A stretch of DNA of 64,000 nt, taken from positions 186,001 through 250,000 of the forward strand of contig NZ_WEGL01000005.1 in assembly GCF_009604455.1 (NCBI RefSeq), given 5' to 3'. Source of the DNA: Streptomyces sp. RB17. GTDB taxonomy: Bacteria > Actinomycetota > Actinomycetes > Streptomycetales > Streptomycetaceae. Of this stretch, positions 25,053-33,006 are shown piece by piece; the first letter of the stretch is position 1; each line of letters opens with the position of its first letter. The notes under the pieces are model-generated. The model was not told the origin of the DNA, ran no database searches, and saw only the letters and a list, made by a program, of their open reading frames with translations. Position numbers and translations under genes: made by a program.

Positions 25053-26297
25053 TCATGCGGCGTCCTGGGTGCGGTTCCGGTTTTCCTGCCGGTGTTCGGT
25101 GAGCCAGTACAGGAGCGCGAGGACGGGCAGGGTTGCGCCGAGGGCCGTCACCGCCGTCCAGCCGCCGGAGTGGTAGGTCAGCGAGCCGAGCTGGGAGCCG
25201 AGGGCGCCGCCGAGGAAGAAGGTGGCGATGAAGGCGCTGTTGAGGCGGGCCCGGGCGTGCGGGTCGAGCTGGTAGATCGTGTGCTGGCCGAGGATCAGGG
25301 TGGCCTGGACGGCCATGTCGAGCATGACGGCGGCGAGGGCGATCAGGACGATGTGGTGCCCGCCGAAGCCTGCGATGCCGAAGGCCAGTGCGGCGAGGAC
25401 GAACGCGGCGCCCGTCATCGGCCGGGTCAGCTTGCGGTCGGCCCACCGTCCGGCGAGCGGGGCCACGGCCGCACCGGCGGCTCCGACCAGGGCGAAGACA
25501 CCGACGCCTATGGGGGAGTAGTGGAACCCGGGGCCGGTGAGGAGGTAGGAGACGGTGGTCCAGAAGGCGCTGAAGGCGCCGAACATCGCCGCCTGGTACA
25601 GGCCGCGGCGCAGCAGTGCGGGGTGGGTCCGGATCAGCTGCACGGTGGAGCGCAGCACGCGGAGGTACGGGATCGTCGTGGTGGGCGCGTGCCGGGGCAG
25701 CGCCGAGCGCAGGGTCACGGCGAGGACGGCCATCAGGACGGCGGAGCCCAGGTAGACCACGCGCCAGCCGGCGATGTCGGAGACCAGGCTGCTGAGGGTC
25801 CGCGAGAGCAGGATCCCGGTGAGCAGGCCGCTCATCACCCGGCCCACGATCCGGCCGCGGGCGTGGTCGGGGGCGAGGCTCGCGGCGAACGGGACCAGGA
25901 CCTGGGCGACGACCGAGGTGGCGCCGCTGATCAGGGACGCGATCAGCAGCACGGGGAAGTCCGGTGCCAGCCCGGCCGTCACCAGGGCGACCGTGGTGAC
26001 CGTCAGCAGAGCGGTGATCAGGCCCCGCTTCTCAAGCCGGTCGCCGAGCGGGACCAGGAACAGCATGCCGATCACATAGCCGATCTGGGTGAGCGTGATC
26101 AGCCAGCCGGCCGCCGCCGTACTGGTGTGGAAGACCTCGCGCAGCGAGGACAGCAGGGGCTGGGCGTAGTACAGGTTGGCGACCGTCATGCCGGCGGCGA
26201 CGGCCAGCAGCGCGATCAGCCGGCCGGGCACACCGTGTGCGGGCGCGGCGCCGGTCGCACCCTGGTGCGAGCTCCGGAGTTCGCAGGACTGGGGCAC
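25053..26297 (-). CDS. MFS efflux transporter
   Basis: This 414-residue protein with twelve predicted helices belongs to the major facilitator superfamily, near the AraJ/YdhP-type sugar or drug exporters. Evidence is LAVAAGMTVANLYYAQPLLS, the loop motif LVPLGDRLEKRGLITALLTV, APDHARGRIVGRVMSGLLTG in mid-protein and LNSAFIATFFLGGALGSQLG near the end. The start is uncertain. The frame stays open to 26504, but the first helix needs only a start near 26297, where a GTG is preceded by GAAGAAGG. It is divergent from the pirin gene across a 342-bp region. The substrate is unknown. Confidence 0.83.
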   Translation of the reverse strand: MPQSCELRSSHQGATGAAPAHGVPGRLIALLAVAAGMTVANLYYAQPLLSSLREVFHTSTAAAGWLITLTQIGYVIGMLFLVPLGDRLEKRGLITALLTVTTVALVTAGLAPDFPVLLIASLISGATSVVAQVLVPFAASLAPDHARGRIVGRVMSGLLTGILLSRTLSSLVSDIAGWRVVYLGSAVLMAVLAVTLRSALPRHAPTTTIPYLRVLRSTVQLIRTHPALLRRGLYQAAMFGAFSAFWTTVSYLLTGPGFHYSPIGVGVFALVGAAGAAVAPLAGRWADRKLTRPMTGAAFVLAALAFGIAGFGGHHIVLIALAAVMLDMAVQATLILGQHTIYQLDPHARARLNSAFIATFFLGGALGSQLGSLTYHSGGWTAVTALGATLPVLALLYWLTEHRQENRNRTQDAA

Positions 26298-26600
26298 GTG
26301 GACCTTCTTCGGGGCCGGGAGCCGGGGAGGCCGGCTCGGCGGGATGGCTGGCGACGATCGAGCAGCTTCCTCGCTGCTCTCCTGGGCACAAGCGCCGGGG
26401 GCGCCCCCTCGCTTCCCTTTTGATCGCGATGATTCGGGATGTCGGTCATCTCTACTGGAGATGACCGAGGCTCGGCTTCGGTGACCGCGGCGGACGGTTT
26501 CCACCGGAACGCGTACTTTGGTCAGAACTGCGAGCGCCCGGGCGAGGCGGATCTCGGCATCGATGGAGATCCGTGCGGACGGGCCATGATCATGGCATGA

Positions 26601-26618
26601 TAGTTGAATATAGAACTA
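26601..26618. promoter_or_regulatory. AT-rich inverted repeat before the pirin gene
   Basis: TAGTT-GAATATAG-AACTA is an inverted repeat with five-base arms in an AT-rich patch of the 342-bp divergent region between the MFS exporter and pirin genes. It lies 22 bp before the pirin start. Such a site could be a MarR/HxlR-type operator or simply a promoter -10 region. The rest of this region (26298-26600) shows no gene. Confidence 0.35.
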
Positions 26619-26639
26619 CCCCTCCGGAGGCGGTCCACG

Positions 26640-27629
26640 GTGAGCAACGTCGAAACGAAACCCACGGAACTGCGCTGCGGTGGCGCGGTGGACGCCGAGC
26701 GGCCCACCGAGGCGGCCCGGGTCGACGTACTGACCCCGCGCGACGTCCCCCTCGGGGGTCCCCGGGCGATGACCGTGCGCCGGACACTGCCGCAGCGCGC
26801 CCGGACCCTGATCGGCGCCTGGTGCTTCGCCGACCACTACGGCCCCGACGATGTCTCGGTGACGGGCGGCATGGACGTCGCCCCGCACCCCCACACCGGG
26901 CTGCAGACGGTGAGCTGGCTGTTCACCGGGGAGATCGAGCACCGGGACAGCATGGGCAACCACGCGCTCGTGCGGCCCGGCGAGCTGAACCTCATGACGG
27001 GCGGGTACGGCATCAGCCACTCGGAGGTCTCCACCCCGCGGACCACGATCCTGCACGGCGTACAGCTGTGGGTGGCGCTGCCGGAGGAACACCGCGACAC
27101 CGAAAAGGACTTCCAGCACCACACACCCGAGCCGGTGCTGACCGACGGGGCCGAGATCCGGGTCTTCCTGGGCTCCCTCGCCGGCCGGGTCTCTCCGGTG
27201 CCGACCTTCACGCCCCTGCTCGGCGCCGAGATCGTGCTGCAGCCGCGCGCGACCCTCACGCTCGCCGTGGACCCCGGCTTCGAGCACGGCCTCCTGGTCG
27301 ACCGGGGGGAGGTGCGGCTTGCGGACACCCTGGTGGAACCGTCGGAGCTGGGCTATGTCCCGCCGGGCGCCGACGCGTTGACGCTGACGAACGAGTCGGA
27401 CGGCGTCGCACGGACGGTGCTGCTCGGCGGAACCCCCTTCGAGGAGGAGATCGTCATGTGGTGGAACTTCATCGGGCGCAGCCACGAGGACATCGCCAAG
27501 GCCCGGGAGGACTGGCAGAACTCCTCCGACCGGTTCGGCGTCGTGGAGGGGTATCCGGGGGACCGCCTGCCCGCCCCGGCCCTGCCGAACGCCGTCATCA
27601 CACCGCGCAGGAATCCACCGCGCCACTGA
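26640..27629 (+). CDS. Pirin family bicupin protein
   Basis: This 329-residue bicupin has the pirin signature. In the first cupin, GAWCFADHYGPDD and the metal motif APHPHTGLQTVSWLFTGEIE (two His in HPH) are followed by HRDSMGN and MTGGYGISHSE, with further His/Glu ligands. The second cupin carries FEHGLLVDRGEV, and the end has the family's WWNFIGRSHEDIAKAREDWQ. Bacterial pirins bind iron or another metal and act as quercetinase-like dioxygenases or redox-linked protein modulators; which applies is unknown. GTG 26640 is chosen because CCGGAGG lies at the right distance; an in-frame start at 26604 would add twelve residues. Downstream is a small acetyltransferase gene. Confidence 0.88.
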   Translation: MSNVETKPTELRCGGAVDAERPTEAARVDVLTPRDVPLGGPRAMTVRRTLPQRARTLIGAWCFADHYGPDDVSVTGGMDVAPHPHTGLQTVSWLFTGEIEHRDSMGNHALVRPGELNLMTGGYGISHSEVSTPRTTILHGVQLWVALPEEHRDTEKDFQHHTPEPVLTDGAEIRVFLGSLAGRVSPVPTFTPLLGAEIVLQPRATLTLAVDPGFEHGLLVDRGEVRLADTLVEPSELGYVPPGADALTLTNESDGVARTVLLGGTPFEEEIVMWWNFIGRSHEDIAKAREDWQNSSDRFGVVEGYPGDRLPAPALPNAVITPRRNPPRH

Positions 27630-27671
27630 ACCGTCCGACGCGTGTACCGACCCCCGTCCGAAAGGCATCCC

Positions 27672-28010
27672 ATGAGCCAGCCCTCCGCCGCTCCGACCGT
27701 CGAGCGCAATGCGGTCAAGAACCGGTACGAAATCCTGGTCGACGGCGAGCGCGCCGGACTGACCGCCTACCGCGACCGCGGTGACCAGCGTGTCTTCTAC
27801 CACACCGAGGTCGACGAGGCCTTCGCCGGACAGGGCCTGGCCTCCCGCCTGGTCCAGGAGGCGCTCACCGACGTGCGCGAGTCCGGCAAGCGGATCGTGC
27901 CCGTCTGCCCGTACGTGGCCAAATTCCTGAACAAACACGAGGAGTTCGCCGACATCACCGACCCCGTGACCCCCGACGTCCTGCGCTGGCTGGACACCGA
28001 ACTGGGCTGA
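27672..28010 (+). CDS. GNAT family acetyltransferase, short NATD1-like type
   Basis: This 112-residue single-domain N-acetyltransferase of the small YjdJ/NATD1 group has RYEILVDGERAGLTAYRDRG, the acetyl-CoA loop VDEAFAGQGLASRLVQEALT and CPYVAKFLNKHEEFADIT, all typical. The length matches the family. Substrates are unknown for most bacterial members. It follows the pirin gene by 42 bases with its own GAAAGG site, so the two may share a transcript. Confidence 0.87.
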   Translation: MSQPSAAPTVERNAVKNRYEILVDGERAGLTAYRDRGDQRVFYHTEVDEAFAGQGLASRLVQEALTDVRESGKRIVPVCPYVAKFLNKHEEFADITDPVTPDVLRWLDTELG

Positions 28011-28018
28011 CCGACCCC

Positions 28019-28050
28019 GGCCGGCCGGTCGTCGAGCTCGGCGGCCGGCC
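28019..28050 (+). terminator. Possible hairpin after the acetyltransferase gene
   Basis: Nine-base perfect arms GGCCGGCCG (28019-28027) and CGGCCGGCC (28042-28050) with a 14-base loop start eight bases after the stop. GC-rich arms of this length also occur by chance in this genome, so confidence is low. Confidence 0.35.
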
Positions 28051-28125
28051 CTACGGCAGCGCATCGATGCGGCCGTACACGCCGCCGACACCCGCCGTAC
28101 GTCTCGGCGCGGCACCTTGGGCCCC

Positions 28126-28677
28126 ATGACGTACGAACCCCTGCCCTCCGTGGACGAGCTCATGGCGCTGCTGGCCGACTGTGCGGACACCTGGGACACC
28201 CCGGACCGGTCGGGTGACCCGGTGGACATCCTGGACCACGGACTCCAGGTGGCCGCCCTGCTCGCCGTGAGCCACCCGGACGACGAGGAGCTGCAGGTGG
28301 CCGGGCTCGTCCATGACATCGGCCACTACCTCGTGCCCGCCGACGAAGCGGGACACGGCGCACACGCCGCGGCCGCGGTCGAGGGCCTGCTGGGGCCGCG
28401 GGTGGCCGGTCTGGTCGCCGCGCACATTCCGGCCAAACGCTATCTGGCGGCCGCAGACCCGCAGTTGGTGCTGTCACCGGAGAGCGCCCGGACACTCGGC
28501 CGCCAGGGCGGTCCCATGACCCCGGCGGAAGCGGCCGCCTTCGAGGCGGACCCCGACTTCCCGGCGGCGATCGCCCTGCGCCGCGCCGACGACGCGGGCA
28601 AGGTCGTGGGCCTGGCGGTGGCTCCGCTCCGGGCCTGGCGCCCGGTCGTGGAGCGCGTCGCCGACAGCAGGCGCTAG
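28126..28677 (+). CDS. PhnZ/TmpB-like HD-domain protein
   Basis: This 183-residue HD-domain protein has candidate metal ligands His38 (LDHGLQ), His63-Asp64 (LVHDIGHYL), His77 or His80, His100 (AAHIPAKRYL) and Asp155/156 (RRADDAGK). The run AKRYL...LSPESARTLGRQGGPM is what I recognise from PhnZ and TmpB, mixed-valence di-iron oxygenases that cleave hydroxyphosphonates. The Glu that precedes the first His by seven residues in PhnZ is Asp31 here, and its partner Tyr is not apparent, so the substrate may differ. No PhnY-type partner gene adjoins. ATG 28126 is chosen; TTG 28117 is an alternative. Its TAG stop overlaps the stop of the convergent DUF2891 gene in a shared CTAG. Confidence 0.75.
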   Translation: MTYEPLPSVDELMALLADCADTWDTPDRSGDPVDILDHGLQVAALLAVSHPDDEELQVAGLVHDIGHYLVPADEAGHGAHAAAAVEGLLGPRVAGLVAAHIPAKRYLAAADPQLVLSPESARTLGRQGGPMTPAEAAAFEADPDFPAAIALRRADDAGKVVGLAVAPLRAWRPVVERVADSRR

Positions 28678-29708
28678 CGGGACATGCGGGCCGGGGCGGG
28701 ACCGGATGCCGGGTCGAGGGCCAGCGCCGCGAAGGTGGCCAGCCAGTGGTCGGTCGTGAAGTCGGCGCGTTCCACGGCGGGCAGGCCCGCCACGAGGTGG
28801 GCCTCGGCGGCCTCGGCCAAGCGCGTACGGACCCCTCCGTCCGGCAGCGCGGCGGCGACCGAGCGCAGCGCGGCGGATCTGCTGAGGGTGAGCCCCAGCA
28901 GATGGCCGATCTGCGGGTCGGCGTGGTCGGAGACGACGGGCACGTCCAGCAACGGGCACGGGGCACCGGAGCGCAGCGCGGGCAGGAAGCGGTCGAGCCA
29001 GTACGCGAACCGCTCCCCCGTCAGCACTCTGCGCATCGCGTCGGCCTCGGTGAGCGCCGGGGACAGGAAGTCCTGGCCCGACGGTTCCCAGTGCGCGGGC
29101 GCGTCGCGATCGTCCGCGAACCAGGTCAGGAGCCGCTGCCGTACGGCCTCGGTGGTCGCGGCGGGCAGTTCGCCCGCGTCGAGCAGAAGGCCCAGGGCGA
29201 AGGCGCTGTTGGGATGGTTCCCGTGACGCACCGGATACGTGGCCTTCGGCAGCCAGTCCGCGAGCAGCATGTCCACGGCGGTGACGGCCGGTGCCAGGGC
29301 CTCGGCCCAGCGCGTGCCGGCCGTGCCCCCGTACGCTCGGCACTCGGCGGCGAGCGCCACCAGCCAGGCCCAGCCGTACGGCCGCTCGAAGGAGGGGTGC
29401 GCGCGGAGATAGGCGGCTTCGACGGCGATGTTGTCGGGAGCGAGGTGCCGGTCGAGTACGGCGATGACCGGCGCCGTCTCCGGGAAGGCGGGCGTGGCGC
29501 CGTGGCGGCGCAGCAGACGTACCAGCAGCCAGTGCATATGGACCGACGAGTGCCAGTCGTAGGCGCCGTGGAAGGCCGGGTGCAGCGTGCTCGGACGTAC
29601 CCGCTCCTCCGGTGACGTCACGAGGTGAGCGGGGAAATTGGGGTACTCACGGGTGACGTTGGCCAGGGCGAGCCGGGCGAAACCGGCCGCGTGTGCGGCG
29701 AGCGGCAT
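28674..29708 (-). CDS. DUF2891 family protein, coupled to pyroglutamyl peptidase
   Basis: This 344-residue soluble protein matches DUF2891. The N-terminal LANVTREYPNFPAHL and the hallmark HPAFHGAYDWHSSVHMHWLL (several His and a Trp, resembling a metal or sugar site) are followed by SFERPYGWAWLVALAAE, YPVRHGNHPNSAFALGLLLD, FLSPALTEADAMRRVL and the C-terminal DHWLATFAALAL. The pattern of conserved aromatic and charged residues on helices suggests an alpha/alpha-barrel, but no reaction is known to me. Its ATG overlaps the TGA of the upstream pyroglutamyl peptidase gene (TGATG), so translation is coupled. Its place at the end of a 5-oxoproline operon suggests a role in processing pyroglutamyl peptides or glutamate-derived substrates, which is inference only. 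Confidence 0.85.
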   Translation of the reverse strand: MPLAAHAAGFARLALANVTREYPNFPAHLVTSPEERVRPSTLHPAFHGAYDWHSSVHMHWLLVRLLRRHGATPAFPETAPVIAVLDRHLAPDNIAVEAAYLRAHPSFERPYGWAWLVALAAECRAYGGTAGTRWAEALAPAVTAVDMLLADWLPKATYPVRHGNHPNSAFALGLLLDAGELPAATTEAVRQRLLTWFADDRDAPAHWEPSGQDFLSPALTEADAMRRVLTGERFAYWLDRFLPALRSGAPCPLLDVPVVSDHADPQIGHLLGLTLSRSAALRSVAAALPDGGVRTRLAEAAEAHLVAGLPAVERADFTTDHWLATFAALALDPASGPAPARMSR

Positions 29709-30358
29709 CAGTGGGTGGCCCCTTCGCTGACCCTCAGGTCGTGCTCCGTCAGGGTGCCGGCGGCGCTGACCAGCAGGGCGCGCAGTCCGTGGGCGACCGT
29801 GGCGGGCTCCAGGGCCGGGGCGGTGCCGTCGGTGACCTGTTCCGGCGCCCAGGGTACATGCACGAAACCGCCGCGGACGTACGGGAATTCGGTGGCGATC
29901 AGATGGCCGAGACCGTACGCGACGTGGTTGCAGACGAACGTGCCGGCCGTGTTGGAGAGCGCGGCCGGCACGCCCGCCGTGCGCAGGGCGGCGACGCAGG
30001 CCTTGACGGGGAGGGTGGAGAAGTACGCGGCCGGGCCGCCCGGGACCACGGGTTCGTCGACGGGCTGGTTGCCCGCGTTGTCGGGGATACGCGCGTCGTC
30101 GACATTGACGCCGACGCGTTCGACGGTGACGCCGGGCCGGCCGCCCGCCTGGCCCAGACACAGGACCAGGTCGGGCGTGGACGCGCGGATGGCGTCGCGC
30201 AGGGTGTCGACGGACGTGCCGAAGACACACGGGAGTTCGGCGGCGGTGACCGTGAGCCCGGCTGGCGGCTCGGCGGCCACGAGGGAGGCCGCCTGCCAGG
30301 ACGGGTTGACCGTCTGGCCGTCGAAGGGGGCGAAACCGGTGATCAGCACGCGGGTCAT
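29708..30358 (-). CDS. pcp: Pyroglutamyl-peptidase I
   Basis: This 216-residue C15 family cysteine peptidase removes N-terminal pyroglutamate from peptides and releases 5-oxoproline. The start VLITGFAPFDGQTVNPSW is diagnostic. The catalytic Glu lies in LGQAGGRPGVTVERVGVN, the nucleophile Cys in SNTAGTFVCNHVAYGL, and the His in GGFVHVPWAPEQ. No signal peptide is present, so it is cytosolic. Length is normal for the family. GAGGAAG precedes ATG 30358. It sits between the 5-oxoproline transporter genes and the DUF2891 gene, so its product feeds the PxpABC enzyme encoded divergently. Confidence 0.95.
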   Translation of the reverse strand: MTRVLITGFAPFDGQTVNPSWQAASLVAAEPPAGLTVTAAELPCVFGTSVDTLRDAIRASTPDLVLCLGQAGGRPGVTVERVGVNVDDARIPDNAGNQPVDEPVVPGGPAAYFSTLPVKACVAALRTAGVPAALSNTAGTFVCNHVAYGLGHLIATEFPYVRGGFVHVPWAPEQVTDGTAPALEPATVAHGLRALLVSAAGTLTEHDLRVSEGATH

Positions 30359-30392
30359 GGCACTTCCTCGCGGGAGTCGACGGTAGGGGCAC

Positions 30393-31367
30393 TCAGAACG
30401 CGAACAGCGCCATGATCGCGGTGGAGCAGACCAGGAGCGGGAGGGCGGTCGGGATCTGGGCCTTGATGGGGCCGTACTGGTCCTTCAGTTCGAGCAGGGT
30501 CGCCGGGACGATGTTGAAGTTGGCGGCCATCGGGGTGCACAGGGTGCCGGAGAAGCCGGCCAGCATGCCGAGCGCGAGGACCGCCGGCGGGTTGCCGTGC
30601 AGCTGCCCGATGAGGACGGGCCAGCCGATCGCCGCGGTCATCACCGGGAACGCGGCGAACGCGTTGCCCATGATGACCGTGAACAGGAACATACCGACGC
30701 AGTACGCGATGACGGCGAGGTACCTGGAGTGGTCCGGCAGGACGTCGTGCGCGATCTTGCCGACCTGGGTGCCGACCCCGGCCAGCGCGAAGATCGAGCC
30801 GAGTACGGCGAGGAGCTGGGGCAGCAGCAGGGCGGAGCCCATCGCCTCCAGCATGGAGCGCCCGGAGTGGAGCGGCACCGACAGCTTCCGCTCGCCGGTG
30901 ACCAGCATGCCGACGACGAGCGCGACGAGACAGCCGACGCCGAGCCCGAGGAGGGTGGCCTTGCCGGTCTCGAACAGTCCGGACGTGTCGAGGAAGGAGG
31001 CGCAGACGATGGCGACCAGCGGGATCGTCAGGGCGGGAATGAAGATCCTGCTGCCCAGGCGGGTCGCGGAGGCCTCCCGTTCGTCGGTGCTGCTGGTGAC
31101 CGGCACGCCCTTGCCGAGGAAGTTGAATCCGGCGAGCACGATCAGGGCGAGGACCGCGACGCCGAGCGGTTCGGCGGGCAGGGTCCAGCCGCCGTTCTTC
31201 GCGGTGGCGTTGGCGACGCCGGTGCCGTAGGGGAAGGTGAGGCCGAGCAGGCCCCAGAACGCGGCGGACGTCCACCGCCTGGGGTTGCTGCGGTCGGCGG
31301 CCATCTGCGCGGCCATGACGACGAAGACGAGGCCCACCAGCCAGTAGAGCCATTCGACCTTGATCAC
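30393..31367 (-). CDS. DUF979 family protein, 5-oxoproline transporter component
   Basis: This 324-residue membrane protein has about nine helices and matches DUF979: an N-terminal VEWLYWLVGLVFVVMAAQMA, then FPYGTGVANAT, GTQVGKIAHDVLPDHSRYLA, TVIMGNAFAAFPVMTAAIG and GFSGTLCTPMAANFNIVPAT. DUF969 and DUF979 proteins always occur as a pair beside pyroglutamyl peptidase and 5-oxoprolinase genes, and are regarded as a 5-oxoproline uptake system. The GTG start at 31367 has AGGAG eight bases upstream and overlaps the DUF969 stop (GTGA), so the two are made together. Confidence 0.87.
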   Translation of the reverse strand: MIKVEWLYWLVGLVFVVMAAQMAADRSNPRRWTSAAFWGLLGLTFPYGTGVANATAKNGGWTLPAEPLGVAVLALIVLAGFNFLGKGVPVTSSTDEREASATRLGSRIFIPALTIPLVAIVCASFLDTSGLFETGKATLLGLGVGCLVALVVGMLVTGERKLSVPLHSGRSMLEAMGSALLLPQLLAVLGSIFALAGVGTQVGKIAHDVLPDHSRYLAVIAYCVGMFLFTVIMGNAFAAFPVMTAAIGWPVLIGQLHGNPPAVLALGMLAGFSGTLCTPMAANFNIVPATLLELKDQYGPIKAQIPTALPLLVCSTAIMALFAF

Positions 31368-32083
31368 TTGTTGGACTCCTTCGGCAGCGGCAGATCGTGT
31401 TCGGCGGTGGCGAGTGCCATCTCCCGGTGCAACTGCCGGTCCAGGAGCAGCAGGCGGGCACCGTGGACGAGGAAGGCACAGGCGGCGACCGGGATCGCCC
31501 ACAGGGCCAGCTGGGTCGGTTCGAGGTTCTGGTGGTACGTCGAGTCGACGAAGCCGGTGATCAGGAGGATCGAGCCGATCGCGATGAAGCAGTCCTCGCC
31601 GAAGAAGAGGCCCACGGTGTCGGCGGACGCGGCGTAGGAACGCACCTTCTCCCGGAGTCGCTCGGGCAGTGCGGCACCGGTCGAGCGTTCGGCGGCGGCC
31701 TCGGCCATGGGCGCGACGAGCGGCCGTACCGACTGCGCGGGACCGCCGATGCTGGTGAGGCCGAACGCCGCGGTGATCTGGCGGACCAGCAGGTAGACGG
31801 TGAGGAACCGGCCGGCGCTGAGACCGCCGAGCCGGCCGATGAGCCTGCGGGCCTGTTCGCGCAGGCCGTAGCGCTCCAGGAGGCCGATCACGGGGAGGAC
31901 GACGGCGAAGACGGTGACCGAGCGGCTGTCGGCGAAGGACCGGCCGAAGGCCGCGAGGACCTCCAGCGGGTTCATTCCGCCGATCAGTCCGGTGAAGACA
32001 CCGGCGACACCCACCACCAGGACGGGGTTGCGGCGCGTGACGAATCCGAGGATCACCACGACGACGCCGAGGAGAACGATCAT
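31364..32083 (-). CDS. DUF969 family protein, 5-oxoproline transporter component
   Basis: This 239-residue membrane protein has about six helices and matches DUF969: VLLGVVVVILGFVTRRNPVL, GLIGGMNPLEVLAAFGRSFA, VLPVIGLLERYGLREQARRL and FGLTSIGGPAQSVRPLVAPM. The long cytosolic C-terminal tail (RQLHREMALATAEHDLPLPK) is usual. It is the first gene of the leftward operon DUF969-DUF979-pcp-DUF2891, reading away from the shared regulatory region. The two inverted repeats at 32173 and 32224 lie 90-150 bp before its start. Confidence 0.88.
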   Translation of the reverse strand: MIVLLGVVVVILGFVTRRNPVLVVGVAGVFTGLIGGMNPLEVLAAFGRSFADSRSVTVFAVVLPVIGLLERYGLREQARRLIGRLGGLSAGRFLTVYLLVRQITAAFGLTSIGGPAQSVRPLVAPMAEAAAERSTGAALPERLREKVRSYAASADTVGLFFGEDCFIAIGSILLITGFVDSTYHQNLEPTQLALWAIPVAACAFLVHGARLLLLDRQLHREMALATAEHDLPLPKESNK

Positions 32084-32172
32084 GCGGTGGCCTTAGGCGT
32101 GAGCGGGCGGGACGCCCGAGCGGCGCGGATCCGGGGGCTCCGGATCCGTGAGGGATGCAGGGACCCTAGGGG

Positions 32173-32185
32173 ATCGTTCAACGAT
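32173..32185. promoter_or_regulatory. Inverted-repeat operator, 5-oxoproline locus, copy 1
   Basis: ATCGTT-C-AACGAT is a perfect inverted repeat with a single central base, embedded in GGATCGTTCAACGATCG (32171-32187). The same 17-base block, with one change, recurs at 32222-32238. Position between the divergent transporter and pxpABC operons suggests a shared regulator site, of a size and form seen for GntR-type factors. No regulator gene is adjacent. Confidence 0.65.
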
Positions 32186-32223
32186 CGAACAAGGGGGCGG
32201 TCGGTAAATCAATCCCTTGTCGG

Positions 32224-32236
32224 ATCGTTCAACAAT
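32224..32236. promoter_or_regulatory. Inverted-repeat operator, 5-oxoproline locus, copy 2
   Basis: ATCGTTCAACAAT repeats copy 1 with one base changed, 51 bp further on (about five helical turns), and lies 17 bp before the pxpA start. Two in-phase copies suit cooperative binding or looping that controls both operons. Confidence 0.65.
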
Positions 32237-32253
32237 CGCTTAGGTTGTGGGGC

Positions 32254-33006
32254 GTGATCGACCTCAACGCGGACCTCGGTGAAGGCTTCGGCCGCTGGAC
32301 CCTCACCGACGACGACGCCCTGCTCTCCGTCGTGACCAGCGCCAACGTCGCCTGCAGCTTCCACGCGGGCGACCCCGCGGTGATGCGGCGCGTCTGCGAG
32401 CTCGCCGCCGAACGCGGCGTCCGGATCGGCGCGCAGGTCTCCTACCGCGACCTGGCCGGTTTCGGCCGCCGGGCCATGGACGTACCCGCCGACGAACTGG
32501 CGGCCGAGACGGCTTACCAGATCGGGGCACTGCGGGTCTTCGCCCAGGCCGCCGGGGCCGAGGTGGCCTACGTCAAGCCGCACGGCGCGCTCTACAACCG
32601 CACCGTGCACGACGCCGAGCAGGCCGCGGCCGTGGTCGAGGGCGTGAAACTGGCGGGCGGCGCGCTGTCGGTGCTCGGCCTGCCGGGCTCGGAGCTGCTC
32701 GCTGCGGCCGAGAAGGCGGGACTGACCGCCGTACCGGAGGCCTTCGCGGACCGCGCCTACACCCCGGCGGGCACGCTCGTCTCGCGGCGCGAGACGAACG
32801 CCGTGGTGACCGACGAGGAGGCGGTGGTCCGGCGCGCGCTGGCGTTCGCGGTGGACGGTGCGGTCGAGGCCGTCGACGGTACGACGGTCGTCGTGGCCGC
32901 CCGCTCCCTGTGCGTCCACGGCGACACCCCGGGCGCCGCCCGGATCGCGGCACGGGTGCGCACAGCCCTGGAGGCGGCCGGGATCGAGGTCGGGGCGTTC
33001 GCATGA
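32254..33006 (+). CDS. pxpA: 5-oxoprolinase subunit A (LamB/YcsF family)
   Basis: This 250-residue protein is diagnostic for the LamB/YcsF family: IDLNADLGEGFGRW at the start, SVVTSANVACSFHAGDPAVM, VRIGAQVSYRDLAGFGRR, VAYVKPHGALYNRTVHD, AFADRAYTPAGTLVSRRE and SLCVHGDTPGAARIAARVR. PxpA works with PxpB and PxpC to open 5-oxoproline to L-glutamate using ATP. The start is GTG 32254, placing Ile-Asp-Leu-Asn at the N-terminus as in the family; TTG 32245 is a less likely alternative. Its TGA overlaps the pxpB ATG. Confidence 0.95.
   Translation: MIDLNADLGEGFGRWTLTDDDALLSVVTSANVACSFHAGDPAVMRRVCELAAERGVRIGAQVSYRDLAGFGRRAMDVPADELAAETAYQIGALRVFAQAAGAEVAYVKPHGALYNRTVHDAEQAAAVVEGVKLAGGALSVLGLPGSELLAAAEKAGLTAVPEAFADRAYTPAGTLVSRRETNAVVTDEEAVVRRALAFAVDGAVEAVDGTTVVVAARSLCVHGDTPGAARIAARVRTALEAAGIEVGAFA

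Noticed and set aside
26298..26504. N-terminal extension of the MFS exporter to ATG 26504
   Set aside because: About 69 Ser/Arg/Pro-rich residues unlike any transporter N-terminus; GTG 26297 has GAAGAAGG upstream.
28060..28071. CGCATCGATGCG, a perfect 12-bp palindrome between two genes
   Set aside because: It shares only the CATCGATG centre with the LacI sites; the flanks differ and no related gene is near.
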